DNA of 7,157 nucleotides from Treponema sp. (GTDB lineage Bacteria; Spirochaetota; Spirochaetia; Treponematales; Breznakiellaceae). Each line of letters opens with the position of its first letter. The stretch's first letter is position 1. Positions 1 to 7,157 of the stretch are shown one piece after another. Position numbers and translations under genes: made by a program. The notes under the pieces are model-generated. The model was not told where the DNA came from. It made no database searches and saw only the letters and a list, made by a program, of their open reading frames with translations. The DNA is taken from NCBI GenBank assembly GCA_031255875.1, contig JAIRRR010000044.1, positions 1-7,157 of the forward strand, written 5' to 3'.

Positions 1-986
1 TCCCGGCAGGCCTTCCACCAGCGCAGGGCGAGCCGTTCGGCGTCGCAGCGGTACTTTCCAAGGGCTTCCAGGGGGGACGCGGCTATCTCGGCCAGGGCGG
101 CCATGAGCCGGGCCAGGCCGTAAATGTCCCTGATATTGTGATCGCATATACCGTACAGAGCCCCGATTTTCCCGGTTTTAAGAAAGTCAAACCAGATGTC
201 CGGCGCTTCGGAGCCGGGAATGTCGCCCGAACGGTCCAGGCCCAGCACGGCGGTTTCAACAGACGCCTGCGAGCAGGAGGGGAGCACCCGTTTCCAGAGC
301 CGCCGCGCCGGGTGGAGCAGATCCGCGTGCCGGTAATCCGGAGGGGCAATCGTGTTCATCAGGCAGCGGGTCTTGAGAATCTGGGCATCGAAGCTCTTCC
401 CGTTGTAGGTGACCACAAACGGGGGCTGTTGGAACGCCGGCGTATCTTCCCCCGGCGTTTCCGCAGCCCCGCAGCCGAACTCCCTGAGCGCCGCCCCAAG
501 GAAATCGCCCTCTCCGGGGTAGTCGAGGAGGAGGTACTGGCTCACCCTGAGCGCGTACCGCGCCTGCCCGTCCGGGCCGGCGGCGGCAGGGACAAAGCGC
601 CCGAACGCCGCGAGAAACGCGACGGTCCCCGCGCCGCTTGAAAGGCCGGTGGTTTCAAGGTCGAAGAAGCGGAGGGCCTCGGGGCCGGCCGAATGCCCGG
701 AAAAGTCGGGGGCTAGTATGCCCAGGCTGCGGGGGAAAACCACGGGCAGCGGGCAGGGGAAGTCCAGCGAGACCGTCCGCCTGGCCGCGAAAGAACCAAC
801 GCTTTCCCAGCCCGGAAGCGGCGGCGCGGCATCCGCAGGCGCGGGCGCCTTACCGGCGTGGCCCGACAAGGCGGCGTTTTCCCCGGCGTCCGGGGCGGCC
901 TCCCCGGGCACACCAGTACCCGCAGCGTGTTTCCGGTTTTCCAGTTCCCGTATCAGGACCAGCCTGTTCCGTAAATTGCCCTTCAT
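1..986 (-). CDS. mrfB: MrfB/YprB-family DEDDh 3'-5' exonuclease, partial (C-terminus off the left edge)
   Basis: Reading leftward from ATG at 986-984, the frame stays open to base 1, giving 328 complete codons. Residues about 104-292 form an RNase H-like exonuclease domain: Exo I is FFDLETTGLSSG (D109, E111), Exo II is YNGKSFDAQIL (D200), and Exo III is DHNIRDIYGL (H283, D287), so the full DEDDh metal-binding set is present. The glycine-rich stretch after Exo I and the HADLLHPARRLWK segment are typical of YprB proteins rather than DnaQ. Residues about 20-60 are an Ala/Pro/Gly-rich, probably disordered linker. The last visible residues (ERLALRWWKAC) resemble the start of the TPR-like C-terminal region of the family, which lies outside the window. 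The start codon overlaps the stop of the upstream helicase gene (ATGA) and is preceded by GGAGG, so the two are expected to be co-transcribed and translationally coupled. In B. subtilis the MrfA helicase and MrfB nuclease act together on mitomycin C lesions in DNA; the same role here is inferred. Confidence 0.9.
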   Translation of the reverse strand, partial: MKGNLRNRLVLIRELENRKHAAGTGVPGEAAPDAGENAALSGHAGKAPAPADAAPPLPGWESVGSFAARRTVSLDFPCPLPVVFPRSLGILAPDFSGHSAGPEALRFFDLETTGLSSGAGTVAFLAAFGRFVPAAAGPDGQARYALRVSQYLLLDYPGEGDFLGAALREFGCGAAETPGEDTPAFQQPPFVVTYNGKSFDAQILKTRCLMNTIAPPDYRHADLLHPARRLWKRVLPSCSQASVETAVLGLDRSGDIPGSEAPDIWFDFLKTGKIGALYGICDHNIRDIYGLARLMAALAEIAASPLEALGKYRCDAERLALRWWKACR

Positions 987-3340
987 CCGGCCTCCGCCCG
1001 CCCGGCCAGCGCGCCGAGAAACGCTGTGGTTCCGGCCTTGTTGCCGCCCGGGCCCACGCAGGAGGGGCAGCCTTCCTTGCAGGGGCAGCCCGCAACCGCC
1101 CGGTAAGCGGCGCGGAAAAGCTCCCCCGCCCGGCCGGCAAGGGATTCGGAAAGCCCGGTGCCGCCGGGGTATTTGTCGTAGATAAAAAGCGCGGGAACGC
1201 CGAAATGGGGATCCCGCGCCCGTTCCGCCACGCCAAGGTCCCGGGGATCGCAGAGCAGGAACACGGGCGCGATCAGCTTGATCAGGGTTCCGGCCCCGCC
1301 CAGCACGGAACCGGGGTCCTCCGCGCCAAGAAGCGCGAGCGCCTTTCCGCCGGCGGTCCCGGAGCCGAAACACAGGGCCAGGGAACGGGTCTGCATTTCT
1401 TCCTCCGGAAGGTTTATGTCCCCGTAGCCGATATTTTCGTGGGTGTGGAAGCGTATCTTCTTGAATTTGGCCGCCTGGCTACGCACCAGCACGTCGCAGA
1501 GAACCGCCCGGGCGGCCCCGCCCCCCCCTCCTGCATCCTCTCCCCCGACTTCCAGCGCCTCGTCCTCGGCAAGCACCTTGATATCGGTCTTTACCAGCCC
1601 GTCGGTAAAGTAATTTACCTCGGCCTCCCGGACCAGGCACTTGCGGTTCTCGATGTCGAGATCTTCTACCAGGTACTGCCTGCCCCGGTGTATATAGACC
1701 GCGTTCTTAAAGATAAGCTCCTTGGCGCTCGGCCGGTCCATCTCGCCTATAACCGCGTTCCTGCCCTCCGTCACATCGACGATCACCACGTTGTCCGCTG
1801 CGGCCGACCTGAGGCTGATCCCCTCCGCCGGGAAGGAGCGCTCGGCCCAGTGCCATTTGCCCGCAGTGTGGCGCACGATACCCGCCTCCTCAAGGTAGGA
1901 CAGAACCTCCGCGGCCTGGTCCCCGAACGGCTCCCCCGGGGCTTCCGGGGAAGAGGCGGCATCGTCCCTAAAGGGCAGTTCGAAACAGGCGCACTTAACA
2001 TGATCGGTCAGGATATAGGGGTTGTCCGGATCGAGCCTCCCCTCCTCGGCGCTCTTGCGGAAAAACCACTCCGGGTTTTTCATGATAAACTGGTCCAGGG
2101 GGGACGATGACGCCACAAACACCGATACCGAGGTCCCGCCCCTCCTCCCGGCCCGGCCCGACTGCTGCCAGAAAGAGTTGAAGGAACCGGGAAACCCCGC
2201 CACAACCGAGGCGTCAAGGCCGCCTATATCTATGCCCAGTTCGAGCGCGTTGGTAGACACCACGCCGTGTATACTCCCCTCGCGCAGGCCCCGCTCGATC
2301 TCCCGCCTCTCGCCCGGGAGAAGCCCGCCCCGGTAGGCTTCCACCCTGATGCGGGAATTGTCGGTAAAAATATTCGCGAGTTCCCCGTTCACGTAAGAAG
2401 CGGCCACCTCTGTCTTTACCCGCGAGTGGGCGAAGAGGATTGTTTTAATACCGGCCCGCAAAAAGGCGATCATCCAGCGGCGGCTTTCGGTGACCACGCT
2501 GCGGCGTATGCCCTGGACCGCGTCCACCAGCGGCGGGTTGTAAAGGATGATCCGTTTTTCGCCGCGCGGGGCGCCGCTTTTGTCCACTAAAAGCGCCCTG
2601 CCGCCGATAAGGGTTTCCGCCAGCTCTTTGGGGTTGGCAATGGTTGCGGAACAGAGGATAAAGACCGGGCGGGAGCCGTAAAAAGAGGCGACGCGCCTGA
2701 GCCTCCGTATTACGTTCGCAACATGGCTCCCGAAAACGCCCCGGTACGCATGGGCCTCGTCAACCACCACGTATTTGAGGTTTGAGAAAAATTTGATCCA
2801 GCGGGGATGGTTCGGCAGCACCCCGGCGTGCAGCATATCCGGGTTTGTGATGATGATGCGTCCCGAGTCCCTTGCCGCGACGCGCAGGCTGTCGGGGGTG
2901 TCGCCGTCGTAGGTCATCACCTTTACGTTGAAGGATGCGAAAAGCGAGCCGCCCGGGTTTGCCCGGCCGGTCAGCTCGTTCAGTTCGGACTGCTGATCCT
3001 GGGACAGGGCCTTGGTGGGGAAAAGGTAGAGGGCGCGGGCCTTTTCGTCGCGGAGCAGGGCCTGGAGCGCGGGGAGGTTGTAGCAGAGGGTCTTCCCGGA
3101 CGCGGTGGGGGTTACCACGACCGCGTTATTCCCGGCCTGCACGGCGTCCCACACTTCCCTTTGATGGGAATAAATCGCGCGTATCCCCCGGCTTTCAAGG
3201 GCCTTCCGTATTCTTTCGTCAAGGTCGTCGGGGAAAGGCGCGAAAACGCCCTCCCCGGCGGGAAGAAGCCTGTCTTCCACGATATTGTCCGCGAAAGCCG
3301 GATCTTTCAGTATCCGTTCCAGCGCCCCGATCTGGTCCAT
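983..3340 (-). CDS. mrfA: MrfA/YprA-family DEAH-box DNA helicase with C-terminal four-cysteine (MZB/DUF1998) domain
   Basis: A complete 785-residue superfamily 2 helicase, close in size to other family members. Motifs in order: HQ at 59-60 before motif I, Walker A PTASGKT (78-84), Ia FPTKALSQDQ (107-116), Ib TNPDMLH (165-171), Walker B DEAH (194-197), SAT (231-233), FAHSR (303-307), STNALELGIDIG (362-373) and QQSGRAGRRG (392-401). The C-terminus has FIYDKYPGGTGLSE (719-732) and cysteines C752, C754, C758 and C761 in a CxCx3CxxC pattern, the metal-binding signature of MrfA and the related yeast Hrq1. The family consists of ATP-dependent 3'-5' DNA helicases; B. subtilis MrfA works with MrfB in repair of mitomycin C damage. 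The ATG at 3340 was chosen because AGGA stands 8 bases upstream. An in-frame TTG at 3367 would add nine residues but has no ribosome site and lies upstream of the likely transcription start. An Asp/Glu/Gly-rich insert at about 591-609 contains a G8 homopolymer. The stop overlaps the mrfB start. Confidence 0.94.
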   Translation of the reverse strand: MDQIGALERILKDPAFADNIVEDRLLPAGEGVFAPFPDDLDERIRKALESRGIRAIYSHQREVWDAVQAGNNAVVVTPTASGKTLCYNLPALQALLRDEKARALYLFPTKALSQDQQSELNELTGRANPGGSLFASFNVKVMTYDGDTPDSLRVAARDSGRIIITNPDMLHAGVLPNHPRWIKFFSNLKYVVVDEAHAYRGVFGSHVANVIRRLRRVASFYGSRPVFILCSATIANPKELAETLIGGRALLVDKSGAPRGEKRIILYNPPLVDAVQGIRRSVVTESRRWMIAFLRAGIKTILFAHSRVKTEVAASYVNGELANIFTDNSRIRVEAYRGGLLPGERREIERGLREGSIHGVVSTNALELGIDIGGLDASVVAGFPGSFNSFWQQSGRAGRRGGTSVSVFVASSSPLDQFIMKNPEWFFRKSAEEGRLDPDNPYILTDHVKCACFELPFRDDAASSPEAPGEPFGDQAAEVLSYLEEAGIVRHTAGKWHWAERSFPAEGISLRSAAADNVVIVDVTEGRNAVIGEMDRPSAKELIFKNAVYIHRGRQYLVEDLDIENRKCLVREAEVNYFTDGLVKTDIKVLAEDEALEVGGEDAGGGGGAARAVLCDVLVRSQAAKFKKIRFHTHENIGYGDINLPEEEMQTRSLALCFGSGTAGGKALALLGAEDPGSVLGGAGTLIKLIAPVFLLCDPRDLGVAERARDPHFGVPALFIYDKYPGGTGLSESLAGRAGELFRAAYRAVAGCPCKEGCPSCVGPGGNKAGTTAFLGALAGRAEAG
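991..995 (-). promoter_or_regulatory. Shine-Dalgarno of mrfB
   Basis: GGAGG on the minus strand lies 4 bases before the ATG at 986-984, inside the last codons of the helicase gene. The spacing is slightly short, but together with the ATGA overlap it fixes the mrfB start and suggests translational coupling. Confidence 0.7.
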
Positions 3341-3348
3341 GCCCGTTA

Positions 3349-3352
3349 TCCT
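3349..3352 (-). promoter_or_regulatory. Shine-Dalgarno of mrfA, deciding the ATG start
   Basis: AGGA (in TAGGA) on the minus strand sits 8 bases upstream of ATG 3340-3338. No comparable purine tract precedes the in-frame TTG at 3367, which favours the shorter 785-residue product. Confidence 0.6.
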
Positions 3353-3369
3353 AGCCAATTTCCCCAAAT

Positions 3370-3398
3370 ATTGTAAGCATGTTTTGACAGACTGGAGA
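3370..3398 (-). promoter_or_regulatory. candidate sigma-70 promoter for mrfA-mrfB
   Basis: On the minus strand TACAAT (3375-3370) matches the -10 consensus at 5 of 6 positions. A 17-base spacer leads to TCTCCA (3398-3393), only 3 of 6 for a -35. Initiation would fall near 3363, giving a leader of about 23 bases to the ATG at 3340 and excluding the TTG at 3367. It overlaps the glgC promoter on the other strand. The -35 is weak, so this is tentative. Confidence 0.3.
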
Positions 3399-3412
3399 TT
3401 CCGCTGTATACT
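3384..3412 (+). promoter_or_regulatory. near-consensus sigma-70 promoter of glgC
   Basis: A perfect -35 TTGACA (3384-3389), a 17-base spacer and -10 TATACT (3407-3412, 5 of 6 to TATAAT). It is oriented toward glgC, with the start codon at 3431. Initiation about 7 bases after the -10 would be near 3419, leaving a leader of only about 12 bases with the ribosome site almost at the 5' end. This suggests strong constitutive transcription; no operator-like repeat was seen next to it. Confidence 0.8.
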
Positions 3413-3419
3413 CTGCTAT

Positions 3420-3424
3420 GGAGG
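3420..3424 (+). promoter_or_regulatory. Shine-Dalgarno of glgC
   Basis: GGAGG 6 bases before ATG 3431 fixes the glgC start. It lies at or within a base or two of the transcription start predicted from the promoter at 3384-3412. Confidence 0.8.
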
Positions 3425-3430
3425 ACAAAC

Positions 3431-4702
3431 ATGCCTAAGGTACTGTCTATCGTACTGGGTGGTGGAAAGGGCACCCGTTTATTCCCCTTAACCCAGGATC
3501 GGGCAAAGCCCGCCGTGCCTTTCGGGGGCAAGTTCCGCCTGGTCGATATTCCTATTTCCAACTGCATCAACGCTAACCTTAGGCAGATATACATCCTAAC
3601 CCAGTTCAATTCGGCATCGCTGCACCTTCACCTTTCCCAAACCTATAATTTCGATATTTTTTCCAAGGGCTTTGTCGAAATACTCGCCGCCGAGCAGACC
3701 TTCGAGCATTCGGGCTGGTACGAGGGGACCGCCGACGCGGTAAGGAAAAACTTCATCCATTTCAGAACCCAGGACCCCGACTACTATATCATCCTGTCCG
3801 GCGACCAGCTCTACCGTATGGACCTTCGGGATTTCCTCGCAAAGCACAGAGAATCGGGCGCGGCGATTACCATCGCCAGCACTGCGGTAGGCAGGGAGGA
3901 GGCGAGCCAGCTTGGGATACTCAAGGCGAACAGGAAAGGCGAGATCATCGAATTCCTCGAAAAGCCGGGGCCTGTCCGGGATATTTCGGATTTCAAAATT
4001 CCGCCCGAACTGAAAGCGGACAAAACCAAGGGGGACGAGTACCTGGCATCCATGGGCATTTACATCTTCAACGCCGAAGCTATGGAGAGCTGCCTGGCGA
4101 ACGAGTATACCGACTTCGGCAAAGAGATTATTCCCATGACGATTAATACCCTCAAGGTAAACGCTTATATTTTTGACGGCTATTGGGAAGATATCGGGAC
4201 CATCAAGAGCTTTTACGAGGCAAACCTGGACCTTACCGCCCTGCGCCCCAAATTCGATTTTTACGATGAGGAAAAACCGATTTACACCCACATGCGCAGC
4301 CTGCCCCCCTCGAAGATGAACTTTAGCAATATGAACCAGTCCATCGCCGCAGAAGGCTGCATTATTACCAACGCGTCTATTACCAATTCAATTGTCGGGA
4401 TAAGGACCATTATCGAATCCGGGGCGGGCCTGAACGGGGTAGTGTGCATGGGGGCGGACTATTACGAGTCGGAAAAACGGAAACAGCAAAACAGCGAGGC
4501 CCGGCTTCCCAACGTGGGAATCGGGCGGGGCGCTATTGTCAAGGGCGCCATCATAGACAAGAACGCCTGCATAGGCGAGGGTTGCAGAATAGGCATCGAC
4601 GACCTGAACCGCGTTGACGGCAATTACGGCCACTACTACATCATAGACGGGATCATCGTAATCCCGAAAAACGCGGTGCTGTACCCGGGAACGGTTATCT
4701 AG
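3431..4702 (+). CDS. glgC: glucose-1-phosphate adenylyltransferase (ADP-glucose pyrophosphorylase)
   Basis: Complete, 423 residues, the usual length for bacterial GlgC. The enzyme makes ADP-glucose and pyrophosphate from ATP and glucose-1-phosphate, the committed cytoplasmic step of glycogen synthesis. The N-terminal nucleotidyltransferase fold shows the glycine-rich loop LGGGKGTRLFPLT (9-21), KPAVPFGGKFRLVDIPISNC (26-45), WYEGTADAV (97-105), the metal-binding SGDQLYRMD (123-131), the sugar-phosphate-binding FLEKP (175-179), SMGIYIF (207-213) and WEDIG (252-256). From about residue 300 the chain has the spaced hydrophobic/glycine pattern of a left-handed beta-helix (for example NVGIGRGAIVKGAIIDKNACIGEG region, 361-384), where the family forms subunit contacts and binds allosteric effectors; the effector here cannot be read from sequence. 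Start ATG has GGAGG 6 bases upstream and its own strong promoter. No other glycogen gene lies in the window. It is transcribed divergently from mrfA and converges on clpC. Confidence 0.97.
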   Translation: MPKVLSIVLGGGKGTRLFPLTQDRAKPAVPFGGKFRLVDIPISNCINANLRQIYILTQFNSASLHLHLSQTYNFDIFSKGFVEILAAEQTFEHSGWYEGTADAVRKNFIHFRTQDPDYYIILSGDQLYRMDLRDFLAKHRESGAAITIASTAVGREEASQLGILKANRKGEIIEFLEKPGPVRDISDFKIPPELKADKTKGDEYLASMGIYIFNAEAMESCLANEYTDFGKEIIPMTINTLKVNAYIFDGYWEDIGTIKSFYEANLDLTALRPKFDFYDEEKPIYTHMRSLPPSKMNFSNMNQSIAAEGCIITNASITNSIVGIRTIIESGAGLNGVVCMGADYYESEKRKQQNSEARLPNVGIGRGAIVKGAIIDKNACIGEGCRIGIDDLNRVDGNYGHYYIIDGIIVIPKNAVLYPGTVI

Positions 4703-4745
4703 TTTCCAAGGGTGTCTGTTGCGCTTCACCGCGAAACCGGGAAGG
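4703..4745. other. convergent glgC/clpC intergenic gap, no clear terminator
   Basis: The 43 bases between the two stop codons contain only an imperfect nested inverted repeat: GTTTC 4702-4706 with GAAAC 4733-4737, enclosing GGTG 4711-4714 with CACC 4727-4730. The 12-base loop, the internal mismatches and the lack of a T-run on either strand make an intrinsic terminator unconvincing. Transcripts from both sides may run into each other. Confidence 0.4.
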
Positions 4746-7157
4746 TCACATAACAGGTTCCGCTTTTTTGGGCTTCTCCGCCGGCACGGGGCGCAGGGAG
4801 ATTTTCCCGTCGCGGCACTCGGCGGCAAAGGCGGTACCCATGGGGTATTCCCCTTGCAGGATGAGCATCGCGAGGGGATCTTCCAGTTCTTTCTGTATGG
4901 CCCGCCGCATGGGCCGGGCGCCGTATTTCGGGTCCCAGCCTTTTTCCGCGAGCGCTTTTTTTGCCGAAGGCGAAAGCCGCACAAAGTACCCCTGCTCCGC
5001 GAGGCGCATCGAAAGCTCTTCCAGCTGGAGGTCCAGAATGGCCTCTATCTGCTTTTCGTTTAGCGCGTGGAAAACCACCACTTCGTCCACCCGGTTGATA
5101 AATTCCGGGCTGAACTGTTTCCGCAATTCCGAAAGGGCCTCGCTTCGGATTTCCCCTTCCGACATGATTCCCCTGCCGGAGGCAAAGCCGAGGCGGGTAT
5201 CCCGGGAAATCTCCCGCACGCCGGCGTTGCTGGTCATAATAATGACGGTATTCCGGAAATTTACGGTATGGCCCAGATTGTCCCTGAGCTCCCCCTCTTC
5301 CAAAACCTGGAGCAGCAAATTGAACACATCGTGATGGGCTTTTTCGATTTCATCAAACAACACGACCCGGTAGGGATTGCGGCGTATCTTTTCCGTCAGC
5401 ATCCCCCCCTCTTCGTAGCCTATATAGCCCGGAGGGGCCCCCACAAGCCGGGAGGCGTTGTGCTTTTCCATGAAGTCCGACATATCGATACGCACCAGGC
5501 TTTCTTCCGTGCCGAAGAGGTATGCGGCAAGCCGTTTCGCCAGGAGGGTTTTCCCCACCCCGGTGGGGCCCAGGAAAATAAAGGAACCCATGGGCCTCCT
5601 GGGCGAGGAGACGCCGGCCCGGGAACGCCTGATCGACGAGGAAACTTTTGCCACCGCGTCGTCCTGCCCGATCACCGCCCGGTGCAATTCTTCCTCTATG
5701 CGCAAAAGCCGGCGGGACTCTTCTTCCTCGATGTGGGTGAGCGGCATTCCGGTAGTCTCCGCCACTATCCTGCGTATATCCGCCTCGTCCACCACGGCCG
5801 GCTTGCCCCTGGAGCTGCGTTCCCACGCTTCCCGCGCCGAAGCGAGCCGCCCGCGCAGGCCGCGCACCCGGTCCCGTATTTCCGCGGCCCGCTCGTAATC
5901 GCGGGAGGAGGCCAGCGCGTTTTTCTCCGCCATAAACAGCCTGATCTCCGACTCGATGCCGGCAAGTTCCGGGGGCTGGATATCCATTTCCAGTTTCCGC
6001 ATGGCCCCCGCCTCGTCGAGAATGTCGATGGCCTTGTCGGGCATAAAACGGCCCGAAATATAGCGGTGGGCCAGGCTGGCGGCGGCGTCAATCGCCTCCC
6101 GGGTGTACGTTACCCGGTGATGCTCCTCGTATTTTTTCTGGATGCCCGCAAGAATCTCCCGGGTCTCGTCAAGGGTCGGCTCTTCCACGAGAATCCCCTG
6201 GAAGCGGCGTTCCAGCGCGGCGTCCTTCTCAAAGTGCCTCCGGTACTCGGCAAGGGTGGTAGCGCCTATGCACTGTATCTCCCCCCGGGACAGGGCGGGC
6301 TTGAACATATTCGAAGCGTCTATGGTCCCCTCCGCGCCCCCGGCGCCAATAATCGTATGAATCTCGTCGATAAAGAGGATCACATTTCCGGCGCGGGTTA
6401 TTTCCCGCATAATTTTCTTGAGCCGCTCCTCGAATTCCCCCCGGTACTTGGTACCCGCCACCACGGAACCCATGTCCAGAGAAAGTATGCGCCGGCCGGC
6501 CAGGGCGTCGGGTATGCCGCTGCCCGCGAAAAGCTGGGCAAGGCCCTCGACAATGGCAGTCTTTCCCACGCCGGGCTCCCCTATCAACACGGGGTTGTTC
6601 TTGGTACGCCGGGCAAGGATGCGCACGGCCCGCTCTATTTCCTTGCGCCGGCCGATTATCGGATCGAGCTTCCCCGCAGCGGCCAGGGCGGTAAGGTCCC
6701 GCGAATATTCGTCCAGGTTCGGCGTCATTTTGGAAAAATTCGCCGGCCGCGCGCGGCTTTCCCGCGACCGGGATTCCCCGCCCTTCAGATCGCTGGGGTA
6801 GAACATGAAGGTCTGGTAGCCTTCCGCCGCGACGAATTCCTCCTCGCGTTTGGAAGTATCCCTGGCCTGGAAAGAAGTCTGCACGACCACCCGGACCATG
6901 TCGATGTCCACGGTCCTCTGGGTAAGGTAGTTCTGGACAGGGGAATTGGGTTCCCTCATAGCCGCGAAGAGCAGGTGCTCGGTGCCGATGTACTCGCCGC
7001 CCATAGAGCGGGCCTCTTCCGCGGCGTTTTCCAGCATGGCCCGCGTTCTTTTGGAAGGGGGGACGTCTCCGAAGATAAGCGCCCCGGGCAGACGGGGGAT
7101 CTCGTTTTCAATGGTGCGCCTGAAATCGGGCAGATCTATCCTGAGAAATTTAAGGGC
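4746..7157 (-). CDS. clpC: ClpC-type Hsp100 AAA+ unfoldase, ATPase subunit of Clp protease, partial (N-terminus off the right edge)
   Basis: The frame is open from base 7157 to TGA at 4748-4746, giving 803 visible residues (numbered from the edge). A Met at 7037 is internal: the residues before it (such as [19 protein letters not shown]) continue a Clp N-domain, of which the second repeat ([20 protein letters not shown] to about residue 100) is seen and the first is missing. D1: Walker A GEPGVGKT (193-200), pore loop KYRG (237-240), Walker B ILFIDE (260-265), arginine fingers R317/R318. The middle domain has a UVR motif (about 411-438), diagnostic of ClpC rather than ClpA or ClpB. D2: GPTGVGKT (530-537), pore loop GYIG (577-580), [11 protein letters not shown] (598-608), sensor 2 GARP (746-749). 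LGF (656-658) matches the tripeptide that docks on ClpP. The protein unfolds substrates in the cytoplasm and feeds them to ClpP, often with adaptor proteins. The N-D1 linker (about 105-145) is unusual. The promoter is outside the window. Confidence 0.95.
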   Translation of the reverse strand, partial: ALKFLRIDLPDFRRTIENEIPRLPGALIFGDVPPSKRTRAMLENAAEEARSMGGEYIGTEHLLFAAMREPNSPVQNYLTQRTVDIDMVRVVVQTSFQARDTSKREEEFVAAEGYQTFMFYPSDLKGGESRSRESRARPANFSKMTPNLDEYSRDLTALAAAGKLDPIIGRRKEIERAVRILARRTKNNPVLIGEPGVGKTAIVEGLAQLFAGSGIPDALAGRRILSLDMGSVVAGTKYRGEFEERLKKIMREITRAGNVILFIDEIHTIIGAGGAEGTIDASNMFKPALSRGEIQCIGATTLAEYRRHFEKDAALERRFQGILVEEPTLDETREILAGIQKKYEEHHRVTYTREAIDAAASLAHRYISGRFMPDKAIDILDEAGAMRKLEMDIQPPELAGIESEIRLFMAEKNALASSRDYERAAEIRDRVRGLRGRLASAREAWERSSRGKPAVVDEADIRRIVAETTGMPLTHIEEEESRRLLRIEEELHRAVIGQDDAVAKVSSSIRRSRAGVSSPRRPMGSFIFLGPTGVGKTLLAKRLAAYLFGTEESLVRIDMSDFMEKHNASRLVGAPPGYIGYEEGGMLTEKIRRNPYRVVLFDEIEKAHHDVFNLLLQVLEEGELRDNLGHTVNFRNTVIIMTSNAGVREISRDTRLGFASGRGIMSEGEIRSEALSELRKQFSPEFINRVDEVVVFHALNEKQIEAILDLQLEELSMRLAEQGYFVRLSPSAKKALAEKGWDPKYGARPMRRAIQKELEDPLAMLILQGEYPMGTAFAAECRDGKISLRPVPAEKPKKAEPVM

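Noticed and set aside
638..2110. A 490-codon open frame on the plus strand
   Set aside because: It lies opposite mrfB and mrfA, has low-complexity Arg/Pro/Gly-rich composition and no recognisable domain. Open antisense frames are expected opposite GC-rich genes.
3338..3367. TTG at 3367 as the mrfA start (794 residues)
   Set aside because: No Shine-Dalgarno upstream, and the candidate promoter would start transcription downstream of it; ATG 3340 has AGGA at 8 bases.
3418..3438. Six-codon reading frame (MEDKHA) overlapping the glgC start as a possible leader peptide
   Set aside because: Its ATG coincides with the predicted transcription start and it has no ribosome site; it arises from the bases of the Shine-Dalgarno and start region.
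3596..4291. A 231-codon minus-strand open frame
   Set aside because: Fully antisense to the well-supported glgC, with no domain or ribosome site recognised.
4687..4707. GGGAAC/GTTTCC hairpin across the glgC stop as a terminator
   Set aside because: Six pairs including one G-U, a 9-base loop and no following T-run; not convincing.
7035..7037. Met at 7037 as the ClpC start
   Set aside because: The frame continues upstream to the window edge with clear Clp N-domain residues, so this Met is internal.

Overview
The window is a gene-dense, GC-rich bacterial chromosomal segment carrying four protein-coding genes: two complete and two running off the ends. No tRNA, rRNA, CRISPR array, insertion sequence or phage gene was seen. 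The gene set (a Clp ATPase with a UVR-type middle domain, a bacterial GlgC, and a MrfA/MrfB helicase-nuclease pair) is chromosomal housekeeping and stress biology. Residue patterns in GlgC and ClpC look to me most like spirochaetes of the Treponema group, in a GC-rich relative. That is an impression from memory, not a database result, and a Firmicute or other phylum is not excluded.

Left half (1-3340), minus strand: a two-gene operon. mrfA (yprA family, DEAH helicase with a C-terminal four-cysteine MZB/DUF1998 domain) is followed, with a 4-base ATGA stop/start overlap, by mrfB (yprB family, DEDDh exonuclease), which leaves the window at base 1. In Bacillus subtilis this pair acts in a nucleotide-excision-independent response to mitomycin C damage. 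All helicase motifs, the four cysteines and the five exonuclease catalytic residues are present, so the pair looks functional.

Centre (3341-4702): a 90-base intergenic region separates mrfA from the divergent plus-strand gene glgC (ADP-glucose pyrophosphorylase, glycogen synthesis). It holds a near-consensus sigma-70 promoter for glgC (TTGACA, 17 bases, TATACT) with a very short predicted leader, plus a weaker candidate promoter for mrfA overlapping it on the other strand.

Right part (4746-7157), minus strand: clpC, converging on glgC across a 43-base gap. It encodes a Hsp100 AAA+ unfoldase with two ATPase modules, a UVR-containing middle domain and an LGF tripeptide expected to dock onto ClpP. 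Its N-terminus lies beyond the right edge.

No new system is evident. The points most worth a second look are a G8 homopolymer inside mrfA, the compact overlapping divergent promoters, and a non-standard linker in ClpC.
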